Source: Umbelopsis isabellina
Taxonomy: Eukaryota; Mucoromycota; Umbelopsidomycetes; Umbelopsidales; Umbelopsidaceae
Assembly (NCBI GenBank): GCA_016758905.1
Contig: JAEPQZ010000018.1
Coordinates: forward strand, 372,001-436,000
Length of the DNA stretch: 64,000 nt
Reading direction: 5' to 3'
In this document: positions 1-9,849 of the stretch, piece after piece
How the letters are laid out: each line of letters begins with the position of its first letter
How positions within the stretch are numbered: the stretch's first letter is position 1
The notes under the pieces: generated by a model
Told to the model about the DNA's origin: nothing
What the model saw: the letters and a program-made list of their open reading frames with translations, nothing else
The model's database searches: none
Made by a program: the position numbers and the translations under genes

Positions 1-598
1 ATTTCCTTTTGCGTCAAATCGAGCTGACTATTCCCAGACCATGGTAGCTCTGCTCCCAACCATTGTCAGTTTGGGGCACTATTGACATGTGAAACTACTT
101 TATTCTTGTGTGGAGTCAAGCTACAGTAACGTGCAGTCGACTTGACTGGCCCCCCAACTCATCATACTTCTTTACCTACCATGTGAAGACCATTGGGCCC
201 TGAATAAACATGCTTCATGCTTGTAGCCAACATGGAGGCTGTCGCCATATGATCCCCAACTCTACATTCTTACTTACGCAAGCTTGCAAAAACACTTGTG
301 TTAAAAATGAAGCTGCGCATCCACTGTTATTACATGACAGCTATGCACATATGCTAAAATGTTCAATCTAGAACTCGCATGAGTCAGTGAGTTCTGCCAT
401 ATTCTCTCATGGCTTGCGCTAGGTTGTCAGCCTTAACATGATCATTTTGATACTGTTATTTTTTATTATTCTTTTGAAGTTTCAACTTGCGGAGCATCAC
501 AATATGTTCCCATCACTGAATATCACGAGGACGCGTGTGCGCTGTTGCTGTAGATCTTCATCAAATTTACTATATTTGACGCTGGTCTGTTAGCTGGG
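1..598. other. intergenic, nothing recognised
   Basis: There is no reading frame of useful length on either strand and no RNA gene that I can see. The right-hand end is probably the 3' untranslated region of the dehydrogenase gene that ends at 599 on the minus strand. Confidence 0.5.
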
Positions 599-1933
599 CT
601 AGAAATATTGCTTGTGCTCAGGAATAGGAGTCAACAAGGTGTTGGATTCCATGGCAGTTTCAACGTTTTTCAGCGTCAATTGTTCCATCATCAGCTCGGT
701 TTCAAACGTGTTGGTGCCAATATGAGGCAACAGTGTGGCTCGTGGATGCTGGAGCAAACCAGGGTGAACTTTGGGTTCCTAATATATAGTCACACCAGGA
801 TAAGATTAGCATATTGCTCAATGTTAACGCCTTAAACGATAGATATCTTTACCTCCTCATACACATCCAATCCTACAGCTGCCACTCTGCCACTCTCCAA
901 TGCATTCACTAGTGCTGCCTCATCGATGACTTTGCCACGGGACGTGTTAACAACAATCATGCCGTGCCTGCAGATTGAGAACTCTCGCTTGCCAAGCAAA
1001 TGGGTGGTTTCTTTGCTGAGTGGCACACTCACAGATATGATATCGGAGGTCTTCAGCAAAGTTTCAAAATCCACGTAGGTAGCATTATACTGTTCTTCAA
1101 CTGTGGCGAATATTAAGATTAGGTAAGTGTTTCCTCTTTCGTAGCGACAAGAGTAATTGCTGATATATACCTTCAGTTGGTAATCTGGAACGATTATGAT
1201 ACTGTATCTCCATGTCGAACGCACGAGCTCTCTTTGCGATAGCTTTGCCAATTCCACCCATTCCCAAGATGCCCAGTTTTTTGCCATCAGGGTTTGTTCC
1301 CATCTCGATGCCATTTTTCCAATTACCTGAATATCATTAACAATTTCAGCGGACTTGTGCTATTTACCGTTGTAATACAATCAATTGTTACCTTCGCGAA
1401 GTGACTTTTCAGATTGAGTAATGTTGCGAAGAGCGTTCAACATCAGTATGATGGCGATATCAGCTGTTGCCTGCGAAGACTGTCAATAGGAAACTACATC
1501 ACCACCTTGTCTTACCAGATCCTTACCGAGTCAACAGCACCGGGTGTATTGGAGATATATATTCCTCGCTTGGCTGCAGCCTCCACATCGACCTTGTCAT
1601 ATCCAGCAGCGTTGGAGCAGATAAACTTGACACTAGTGGCGTAATGTTTGATATAGTGGTGAATACAACTGGGAACTGGGTCAAGTTGATCAACATAGCA
1701 TACCTTTCCGGCAACGCATTGATGAGCTCTTCATCAAAATGCCCAATATTTGCTGCACTTGTAGACTCGCGGACCACTGTTTTGACACCTTGATATTGTG
1801 TCTTGCATAATTCAAAAAACTCGGAGCGAGTTATAGCTGGTACATGATGAACCTCGTAACGGTTGGACAGATCTGTAAGCTCCTTTTGAGCGAAACGAAT
1901 GAATCCAGCTACCAAAACGGATCCTTTAGACAT
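599..1933 (-). CDS. D-isomer 2-hydroxyacid dehydrogenase (glyoxylate/hydroxypyruvate reductase-like)
   Basis: NAD(P)-dependent reductase of 2-keto acids, probably acting on glyoxylate or hydroxypyruvate. Six exons were read on the minus strand: 1933-1704, 1632-1527, 1470-1392, 1326-1171, 1100-853 and 778-599, giving 332 residues. The nucleotide-binding loop LGILGMGGIGKAIAKRA lies mid-protein. The catalytic Arg is in NTSRGKVIDE, the Glu in DVYEEEPKVHPG (formed across the last splice) and the His in LLPHIGTNT, so all three family catalytic residues are present. The start is the first ATG of exon 1 and gives MSKGSVLVAGF. The gene is head-to-head with MRPL20, 196 bases away. The substrate cannot be told from sequence alone; the cytosolic yeast GOR1 type is the closest match I recall. 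Exon borders rest on frame and family conservation. Confidence 0.9.
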
Positions 1934-2129
1934 ATTTGATATTGAGTTGTAGATAGATAAAAGCTAGAAAAAGATGATAACCGATGGGGTTTTGGAAGTG
2001 TCGGCACTTCGTCCAATCATGGTGTCATGTTTTTTCCCTGACAAAATTAACGCTTGTCACTGATAATTTTTTTTTCTAAACACCAACACTTAAAATCTTT
2101 CCACATTGAACGGATTCAACCTACAACCC
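1934..2129. promoter_or_regulatory. shared promoter, dehydrogenase / MRPL20
   Basis: Only 196 bases separate the two divergent start codons, so both promoters must lie here. A T-run and a short CA-rich stretch precede the MRPL20 start. No specific binding site is clear. Confidence 0.5.
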
Positions 2130-2582
2130 ATGCTTCGATTCGCCCAATTAGCAAGGCAGTCCACTCGCCAAACCACTAGACACTATGCCACCAAGTCAAA
2201 GACGACTAACTTGACGTCAAAGGCTCGAGTACCTACCGAGGAACAAGTTTTGCCCGATGGCTCCATCTTTATCACTCGTCTTCCCCTGTCCACACCCGAA
2301 ACGTCCAAGGCAGCGCCATTACTCCGCAAATCCGCTCAAGCTGGTAGCAAGAAATTAGGACATGCTGAAATAGCGGAATTGCGAAAGCTCAGAGCTGAAG
2401 ATCCGGCCAAATGGACTCGAAAAGCCCTTGCTCAGCGATTCGGCTGCTCCGAGTTCTTTGTGTCCATTGCTGCCGGCAAGAAGCAACTCCCCACCACCGA
2501 GGCTGAGCAAGTCCTTTCCGAGGCAGGATACCGAAAGAAGGTCATCAGCGAGAACAAAGTCAAACGCAGAGCATTGTGGTAA
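2130..2582 (+). CDS. MRPL20: mitochondrial large-subunit ribosomal protein mL58 (MRPL20 family)
   Basis: Component of the mitochondrial ribosome large subunit, specific to fungi. It is a single exon of 150 residues. The N-terminus MLRFAQLARQSTRQTTRHYA is rich in Arg, Ser and Thr and lacks acidic residues, as in a mitochondrial presequence. The family signature follows: LPDGSIFITRLP, then a helical block with LRAEDPAKWTRKALAQRFG and CSEFFVSIA. The C-terminus is basic and ends RRALW. The start is the ATG at 2130; the open frame begins slightly upstream, but with no earlier ATG. A poly(A)-signal-like AATAAAA lies about 65 bases after the stop. Confidence 0.9.
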   Translation: MLRFAQLARQSTRQTTRHYATKSKTTNLTSKARVPTEEQVLPDGSIFITRLPLSTPETSKAAPLLRKSAQAGSKKLGHAEIAELRKLRAEDPAKWTRKALAQRFGCSEFFVSIAAGKKQLPTTEAEQVLSEAGYRKKVISENKVKRRALW

Positions 2583-2903
2583 AAACCGGTGTCCCCGCCC
2601 AATAGACGTTCAAGCCCTCCCTTCCATCCCCAACAATAACTTGTACAAAATAAAAGAATTGCATAATTTTAGAGTCATTCGTCACGACTGGTCCTTCTCT
2701 TTGTTGAGTGCTGTGAATGAGTGTTTATTGATGCGTTTTAAAAACGGTGTCGCACTGTGTCAATTCAATGCGACGTTCCATTAAACGTGGCCTTGGTTTG
2801 GTGGTGACATACCAGCTGAGAGACAATGATCAAAAAAGGGAATTTGGAAATCTTTATATATAAATCCAAGCTTTTCCTTTGTCCCCCGTTACTACAAGTA
2901 TAA

Positions 2904-3922
2904 ATGTCAAGCTCGGCAGAGAGCAATTTCCGCAATAGTTTGCGAGGTTTTAACTCCACTCCTAGATCAGGAGGAATTCAATTACCTACCACCGGCAATC
3001 AAGAAGGAAGTGCTTTGGGCAGAACGTGGGCATCGTTCACATCTGGCGCCACTGATGCATTCGATAATGCCCGGAGAACTGTACAAGGCTATGTCCCTGT
3101 CAATGCACAAGAAGAAGTCGACGAACCTTGGTTCCAAATGTCAAGGTGGGAGGTAAGTTATCATATCAGTACTATGCCAAGTTTTATGCCAAGACTGACC
3201 CAATACGTTCCAGCGATTGACGGCCTGTGCGTTATGCGTGGTGCTTGGAATAGCATGTTTCGCCATGGTGAGTAAGAAAGCAAGCAGGTGTCTTCTGCAA
3301 CTTTTTATGATATAGCGTGTCTAATCAGTGTAATGTAGGCTTTCTTTTTATGGTTGCCAGTATTGGCCCTCTTCCCCGGTAAATTCGCTGCCACTTTCAC
3401 ATGTAAGTAAACCCATGTTGCATGGCAGTGAGATATATATCGCAATTAGCATGATGGCTGATATTGTTTTAATTGTGTAGTGGGTAGTATTCTGATGTTA
3501 ATAAGTGTGGCATTACTACGTGGTCCTTGGGCCCACGTCAAACACATGATGTCCCTTGAGAGGCTTCCGTTCACAGCTGCGTATCTTGGCACCATGGGAT
3601 TGACACTATACTTTTCACTTGGCGTAAGTATTTTGGCATTGCCAAAGATTAGTAGGAAACATAGATTGGAGTACTAAATGGCATTCATGTTTTGTTTATC
3701 TTAGGCACGCAACTACATATTAACTATCATATCGGCCGTGCTTCAAATTATTGCACTTTTGTGGTAAGTTGTCGGCATAGTCACGGTGTATGTATGTAAC
3801 GTATGATTAAACACTATTACGTGAATAGGTACTTTGGATCATATATTCCAGGAGGAGTGGCGACCCTTCGATACGGTTCGTGGATGGTTGGAAGACAAGC
3901 TTCATCACTCTTGCCATTTTAA
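2904..3922 (+). CDS. SFT2: SFT2-family Golgi vesicle transport protein
   Basis: Four-pass membrane protein that in yeast helps vesicles from endosomes fuse with the late Golgi. Six exons were read (2904-3152, 3214-3267, 3339-3402, 3481-3623, 3705-3763, 3829-3922), giving 220 residues. The N-terminal ~80 residues are soluble and rich in Ser, Gly and Asn. Four hydrophobic segments follow: LTACALCVVLGIACFAM, FLWLPVLALFPGKF, the segment around YLGTMGLTLYFSLG, and NYILTIISAVLQIIALLWYF. Between the second and third is the conserved GPWAHVKHMM stretch. It ends with the family's Pro-Gly-Gly and Arg-Tyr-Gly tail (SYIPGGVATLRYGS). Introns are 61-81 bases with consensus ends. Confidence 0.9.
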
Positions 3923-4173
3923 TTGATGTAATAAAACATGCTTTAATATTTCCTTGTAAAACAATGATTGTAGTGCAAGTGTCGAAACGTTGTTAGTGAG
4001 AGAGAAGTAGGGTTCTGAACCGTTCGTGTAGCTGGGAAATAGACTCAAGAAGTAAACGCTTTTTACGATGTTGCATTATACGTGCTGTTACCTTTAGCTA
4101 TTAAATTTCTGATTTTTCTGCATTTGATATATTTCTCAGATTTGCCTCTCCTTGGTTTGACCGGTAGCAACTC

Positions 4174-4686
4174 ATGGTAAACTTGAGATCAGCTGTTGTT
4201 ATATCAATTTATACTCTCTCATGACACTCATGCCATTCTCTTCGTTTGACAGAGCTCTGAAATACAAGCCTTGTCTAGTGGGCCAGACCACATTTGTTCA
4301 TTTGTAGCCTCAGCGGCTGATGGATCCGTTACAGATGTAAGTAATTCAGTCATGGCCCGACGCCAGTCATAATCACTATGCATTGCTAACGTTAACGGTT
4401 CTTAAGTCAAATGCATCTAAAGAAGAATGCCAAAAGCAGGCTCATATTGCCTTGTCGATGCTAAAAGATACCCAACAATTGCTTTCCAAAGGCATATCAG
4501 AGAGTCACGACGGTTCTCTGAAACGTATTGTCGGTGAGTAACAGCACTGTTGAGTGCTCATATCAGCTAGAGCTTTTTTCGCTTACATTGTATGCTATTT
4601 TTGCAGTTACCTTCCCAGATCACTTTTACGGATTTGCCGTCGAAGGCGAAAAGATCTTGGGAACCAAGCGGCGCATTGATGCATAG
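4174..4686 (+). CDS. Ragulator/EGO complex subunit, LAMTOR4-like
   Basis: Small roadblock-type protein, likely part of the lysosomal/vacuolar scaffold that anchors Rag GTPases for TORC1 signalling. Four exons (4174-4176, 4253-4336, 4407-4533, 4607-4686) encode 97 residues, against 99 in human LAMTOR4. The human pattern is recognisable near the end: SLKRIVVTFPDHFYGFAVEG followed by EKILGTKRR. The first exon contributes only the ATG: upstream of the acceptor at 4252 the coding frame runs into a stop, and an ATG directly followed by GTAAAC lies at 4174. That start-codon exon is an inference. Only the family assignment of the C-terminal half is strong. Confidence 0.72.
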
Positions 4687-5045
4687 TACCATGTATCCCG
4701 TATATAATCCCAGTAACATTTAAATAAACCCTTTATATGTACAAATGTACAACTCAGTTTCTAACCTGAGCTAGGTTTCTCGTGAGATGTTTTCGACTTG
4801 ATGACAGTTTGGACGTGTCTATAGCACGCCTTTTTTACGACTGCAGTATCTTCTGCCATGTTTTTACATTTGCAGGTGAAGGCTGCGCAGCTCAATCGTA
4901 CGCAAGTATCATGCCATACTTTCTCAGTAAATGCACCATACTATCAATATTCGACCAGTTAAGATGATATTAGCACAAGGCTGTTTATTTTTTTCTACAC
5001 TGAAGCGTTTATAGGTTGATTGTTTTCATTTTGAGACTCGACAAT
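4687..5045. other. intergenic, convergent 3' ends
   Basis: Space between the 3' ends of the LAMTOR4-like gene and ATP18. It holds an AATAAAC stretch near 4722 that could be a poly(A) signal for the plus-strand gene. The open frame at 4782-4967 has no recognisable features. Confidence 0.5.
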
Positions 5046-5527
5046 TTAGTGGGCCTTCTTGCTGCCAACTGTAACATTAAAAAACAAAACGTTAGAAAAC
5101 AATGCTTTTTGATCAAATGACGGAAAAGGATTTCAAGGCTAGTAAACTTACGAGCAGGGTTTCTAGGGTCGTTCTTGTAATCTTCGCCTAAAGGAAAAAA
5201 AGAAAGTAATTGTAAGTCCATTTGATTACAAGCAACTTTCGAGATGTTCGTCCGTCATTTCGTTAAAGCTAAGCATGCAATGTCGAAATCTACATATCCA
5301 CAGGTCTCGATATGCTGGTCAGACTCGAAGCGCTGCATGCTGGCACTTATTGATGACTAGCCGGAGAAACTATCTATCTCGTACGAAAATGCCGCAAGTA
5401 AAATTAACTTACTATTAATCATAGCGGTCTGAGCCTTGCCAACGAGGAAGAAGACGGAGACAGCACCGACGAAGAAAGGCATCATAGGGCGAAGAAAGGG
5501 GGTGTTGAACTTGCGAAGACCGAACAT
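5046..5527 (-). CDS. ATP18: F1Fo ATP synthase subunit j
   Basis: Small membrane subunit of mitochondrial ATP synthase. Three exons (5527-5413, 5187-5152, 5068-5046) give 57 residues, close to the 59 of yeast Atp18. The start MFGLRKFNTPFLRPMMPFF, the single membrane segment FFVGAVSVFFLVGKAQTAM and the tail EDYKNDPRNPALGSKKAH match the family order: Pro-rich N-terminus, GKAQ, then NDPRNP. Exon 2 is 36 bases and exon 3 only 23 bases. The gene is head-to-head with SPC25. Confidence 0.9.
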
Positions 5528-5713
5528 GTTAATCTTTGCTGGTAACTGGGTAAATCGAGTCGACTCGTAGAAGCAAAATTGTTTTGCAGGGAAGGTAAGA
5601 AAACTGTGACGTCACGAATACTCAGTCATGTGACCAACGCGAAAAAAAGCCGCTTGCTATCCAATTCGCGTCTGCTGGTACTGGCTTCCACCACACACGA
5701 CACGCTCCACAAT
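5528..5713. promoter_or_regulatory. shared promoter, ATP18 / SPC25
   Basis: This 186-base divergent promoter holds a perfect CRE-type palindrome TGACGTCA at 5607-5614 and an E-box-like CATGTG at 5627-5632. It also has ACGCGAAA at 5637-5644, which resembles the G1/S (MBF/SBF-type) element of fungal cell-cycle genes and would suit a kinetochore gene. The sites are seen directly; their use is inferred. Confidence 0.45.
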
Positions 5714-6755
5714 ATGACCGAAGCTTCAGCGCAATGGATGCCACCGACTACAAACATCTCCCAAGAGGAAACAAAGTCCAAGATGTTTACATTTCTGCGG
5801 CAGTTTGACGAACATATCCGTCAAGAAAAAGGAAATATCCTCGCCAACAGAAACCAGTGGATAGCGCAAAATGCTCAAGACAGAGGTAAATGACAGAGAA
5901 ACAATAGCAGCGTTCGAACATCAGCTAACTCTGTATCTCAGAAAACTGCTTAAAGATGCAAAGCGCAATTGAAAAGTACAAGACAGACGCAGAGCTCTTA
6001 TCCGATAGTAAGTGAGCCTCTTCTTTTGGTACGTGTGATAGACCAGGGACTCAATGGAGTCTTCACTAGAACTTGGAAAGGAGAAAGAAGAGCTCCAGAA
6101 AGCTACTAAGGATATACAACAGTACAAAGAGAAGCGAGATGATCAGTTTGCCCGAAACAATGAGTTAGAAAGGCAAATAATACAATTGAAGCGAGAATTG
6201 GAACAAAAGCGATTAGGTACGAAGGGATGAGATGGTATTGCATCTATAAAACCTTTGACTAAAATTCATTCATACAGCCAAGGACACTGCTAGAAACGAA
6301 AACGCCGTTCAACAACAGAAAAATGTCCCAGAGTTATTGTGTTATGAGGAGAAATTGGCATGCAAAATTGTAGGCGTTGCAAGTGAGTGACCGACCTTTC
6401 TGATTCATTTATCACCTTGCCAAATGAAAATGCTGATCATTGTCTGCAGCCGATGTTTTGACTTTTCAATTCCATAATATTGATGAAACTGATTGGAATC
6501 GAAAGTTTTCCGTCACAATCCAGATTGCTGGAAAACAGTATAATTGTGAGTGTTACTACTGCTATTTTTTGAAGCATTTGCAACTGCACTGATTGTATTG
6601 TGTTCTTGATGCTGACGGTTTTATGTTTAATAGACAAAGCTTGTGATCCAATGTTACCGGAATTGAAAATACTAATAGATGAGCTTAACACATCAAGAGA
6701 CTTCTTCAGATTCCTGAAAAAGGTGCGACAAGCATTTAAGAACAGTGTCTCTTAA
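5714..6755 (+). CDS. SPC25: Ndc80 kinetochore complex subunit Spc25
   Basis: Outer-kinetochore protein that pairs with Spc24 and ties the Ndc80 complex to the centromere side. Six exons (5714-5885, 5942-6007, 6070-6216, 6278-6382, 6450-6545, 6634-6755) give 235 residues, near the 221-224 of yeast and human. A long charged coiled coil covers roughly residues 15-135. The globular C-terminal domain follows, with LTFQFHNIDETDWNRKFS, the YKACDPMLPELKILIDELN block and FFRFLKKVRQAF. The third exon was placed at 6070 because it alone keeps the frame and gives a normal 62-base intron. The promoter carries an ACGCGAAA element. Confidence 0.9.
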
Positions 6756-7190
6756 TCATGAATATTATATACCATTTCTACCTGTAACTTTAGTTAATAT
6801 CATTTTTGTAAATTTTACCTTCACAAATAGTACAATGTTATTACAAGAGCTATTTTAAAAACCATATCCTAATGCTTGGTCTGCTATGATATAATACTGG
6901 CACGCGCGATATGAACCCCATACTCTTAACTTCAGACGTGGGTATCTCGATGTTTCTAATATTATTTATTGTTTAAATGTAATTGGGAACGTAGTTTTTG
7001 AAGAGTGAAGGCAATAGTAGATGGATCAGGGAGCAGCATTTTTTGGATCTATCATGTCCATCAGCCGCTGCCGTTCGGTCAACTTTCTCGAAACCTGTGA
7101 CTGCTTTCCGAATTTGGTGCTGTCCGCAACCCAATATCTTGAGCCCCATTTGGAATCGACGGTTTCCTTCTTTCACTTTGACTATCAGCT
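6756..7190. other. intergenic with eL18 promoter
   Basis: AT-rich 3' flank of SPC25, then the promoter of the eL18 gene. The open frames at 6973-7216 on both strands overlap and look incidental. No TATA box or ribosomal-protein element was recognised with confidence. Confidence 0.4.
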
Positions 7191-8278
7191 ATGGTAAGGG
7201 AAAGCATGATGTTTGAACATGGCAATCGATATCGTACACGAGCGAATCCCACCCATCCATCTCTCTACTTCGACGATCCGATGATTTCCAACTTTTTTGC
7301 GTTGACTACGACTTAAGAACCTATCCATCCATCCATCTATCTTCAATCAATCGAAAAAGTCATCAATCCATCCAACACATATATATCGACTGCAAGTCTG
7401 GCAACAGAAACATCATCTCGGAAGTATGATATAACGATCTAACGAACAAAAAATGCAACAGAACGCACAGCATTGGAACATTACAACTCGTCTCAACATT
7501 CCGAAATTGCCCAATTACCTGAAACTACCCAGTAACATTACTGACCACTGTTATTACTTTCCTCCCTCAGGGTATTGATATCAAGAGACACCACGTCAAG
7601 AATGGCCACAGAGAGGCTCCCAAGTCTCAAGACGTTTACTTGAGACTTTTGGTCAAGGTGAGGATTTTGGAACTATTAGAACGACGAAATGCAGCAGCAA
7701 ACGCAAAAAAAAAAAGACCAGCTGTGGAGTGCTGCCCTTTGTGTTGACTCTGCAAGTCGAAACATTCGCCTTCTCTTTGCCGATGTGTCTAACTCGATTT
7801 TCTTTTCATTTTATAGCTTTACCGCTTCTTGGCTCGTCGTACTGACGCCAACTTCAACAAGATTGTTCTCAAGCGTCTCTTTATGTCTCGCATCAACCGT
7901 CCCCCTGTCTCCATCTCCCGCATTGTTCGCCACACCAAGGCTGTGGAGGGAAAGACCGTTGTTGTAGTCGGTACCGTCACTGACGACTCCCGTCTTTTGG
8001 AAGTCCCCAAGCTCTCCGTTGCTGCTCTTCGTTTCACCCAGACTGCTAGAGCTCGCATCTTGAAGGCTGGTGGTGAGGTTCTTACCCTCGATCAACTTGC
8101 TCTTCGTGCCCCCACTGGTTCCAACACCGTCATTCTTCGCGGTGCCAAGAACGCTCGTGAGGCCGTCAAGCATTTCGGTATGGGCCCCCATCAAAACAAG
8201 AAGCCCTATGTCCGCAGCAAGGGCCGCAAGTTCGAGCGTGCTCGTGGCAAGCGTCAATCCCGTGGTTTCAAGGTTTAA
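7191..8278 (+). CDS. RPL18: 60S ribosomal protein eL18
   Basis: Cytosolic large-subunit ribosomal protein. Exons 7571-7657 and 7817-8278 encode [20 protein letters not shown] through to the basic C-terminus [13 protein letters not shown]. The start Met is best supplied by a separate ATG at 7191-7193, directly followed by GTAAGG. The intron would then be 377 bases, far longer than its neighbours. The total is 183 residues, the family's usual size, and known family members begin MGIDI, so only a Met is missing before exon 2. The last coding exon uses C-ending codons such as CTC, GTC and CGC heavily, as expected of a highly expressed gene. The intron contains CCAT/CATC tetranucleotide runs. Confidence 0.92.
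7245..7375. repeat. imperfect CCAT/CATC tetranucleotide runs
   Basis: Several short runs of CCAT units (around 7250, 7323-7340 and 7365) lie inside the first intron of the eL18 gene. They are simple sequence with no sign of coding. Confidence 0.6.
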
Positions 8279-8580
8279 ATTTAAGCCTATTAACTCTTCT
8301 TCTATGCTTAAAATCATAACAGAAGCGTGTATGCAAACAATGAATAAATTTTGTTGCTTTACCCATCCAAAAGCATTTAATCTAAAACATATAATACGGT
8401 ACTGTGGGTTGTTGTTATCATTAAATCGCATCTTAATTATTTTTAACCATTCCAGTTATGAGCAATACCTGCGAATATGAGAGAAAGGACAAGTACAATG
8501 GATCAGACGCAAAAGAACGTAAAAGCGGGAAATACATAGGAAGGGGATGGTGGAGAGTATCTTACTAGGAATCATTGTCT
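8279..8580. other. intergenic, convergent 3' ends
   Basis: 3' flanks of eL18 (plus) and PEX13 (minus). An AATAAA lies at about 8343. Nothing else is recognised. Confidence 0.5.
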
Positions 8581-9737
8581 TTAAAAGTTCTTGTCAAAAT
8601 CATCGACATTAAAATTAGCAGGTCCTGATGGTTGTTGGGTCACATATTGTACATGGTTGGCAGGAAACATGCCAATGGAGCCATCTCTCAGTCTACCCTG
8701 CCACCATGAACTTGGTTCTCGTGTGACGGGATCCAACGTATCTAACACCTCGACGGTTGTGCCTTTAGTCAATCTAAGCTCCATGGGAGAGCTTGGAACA
8801 AAGTCATAATTCGCTACTGCAATCGGGGGTTGGTCATGGGCTTCCATGGCAGAAGAAACTCTTCTCGCACTCATACTCTTCATCAGTTTGTTCATGAGAT
8901 ACGGTAGGGCAATAACGGCTGCAATAAATATGATAAATGGTGTCTTGTCCAGTTTCTGTCGTGCTGGTGGTAGCGGTGGTGGTATATCGCCTTCAGAGGC
9001 CTGGTCACCCTGCAGTTCCTGCTGCTGTAGTTGTTGTAGTCCTTGTGGTGCTGGCTCTATAGGTTCGGGCTTGCCCATAAGCTTGCAGTATGACTTTTTG
9101 ATCCAACGTATCAGATTGTAAATATTGAATATATCACCCAGATATGTGTGTACATGGCCAAATTGTTCAGCAACACCAACCATGGCCATGAAACTGGAGT
9201 GCGTGGCCATAAAAGTGGCATCCAACATTTGTGCAAATCCACCGAATGCACCAACAATTTGCTCAATCAATTCGAACGTTGCCCGCGTTCCAGCTTCCAT
9301 CTGCTGACCAAATGTAACATCGTTGGGTCCGCCTGAACCATAGCCATAGCCAAATTGGTTGTAAGGCGATCCATAACTGCCATACCGATTGTACGGCGAG
9401 TAACTATTATAGCCTCCATATGAGGAGCCATATGAGCCATATCCTCCGTAGCCGCCATAACCACTACTATAATTTGACCCTAGTCCTCCCAAACGATTGT
9501 AGCCTCCTCCGTAAGAGCTATAACCTGCGGACATATCAAGGTTTAATATTGAAAATACATACAGAGCCAGATATTAGAGCGGGGATTACCCGTAGTATTC
9601 CCAGCCAAACCCGTCGTAGTAGTACGTGCGGGGATTGCAGGAGCAGCACTTGTTGAAGTCATAGCGCTGGTTGTAATCGCACTACTATTTGCTGCTTGTG
9701 CTCCGCCTGCTTCCCAAGGTTTAGGTGGTGATGGCAT
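8581..9737 (-). CDS. PEX13: peroxisomal docking protein Pex13
   Basis: Peroxisomal membrane docking factor for matrix-protein import. Two exons (9737-9590 and 9524-8581) give 363 residues. The N-terminus carries the Pex13 hallmark MPSPPKPWE. A Tyr/Gly/Ser-rich stretch follows (roughly residues 50-112, many YGG and GSYG units); in studied homologues this region forms a meshwork in the import pore. The core has GAFGGFAQMLDATFMATHSS, the HVHTYLGDIFNIYNLIRW helix and a transmembrane segment FIIFIAAVIALPYLMNKL. A C-terminal SH3 domain starts VANYDFVPSSPMELRLTKG and includes WWQGRLRDGSIGMFPANHV. The Pro-rich PPPLPPAR sits before the last membrane segment. Confidence 0.95.
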
Positions 9738-9849
9738 TCTGTTTCATTGACTAGCGGAATGCTTTTGAACAAGTCGTGCACAGAGCTCATTTGGTACCCA
9801 GCCGAGATGTAGCCACCCAGCCAGTGGTGCTAAATAATTTCACGTGATT

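Noticed and set aside
6008-6046. 34- or 39-base introns in SPC25
   Set aside because: Neither keeps the reading frame and both are too short; the acceptor at 6069 gives a 62-base intron in frame.
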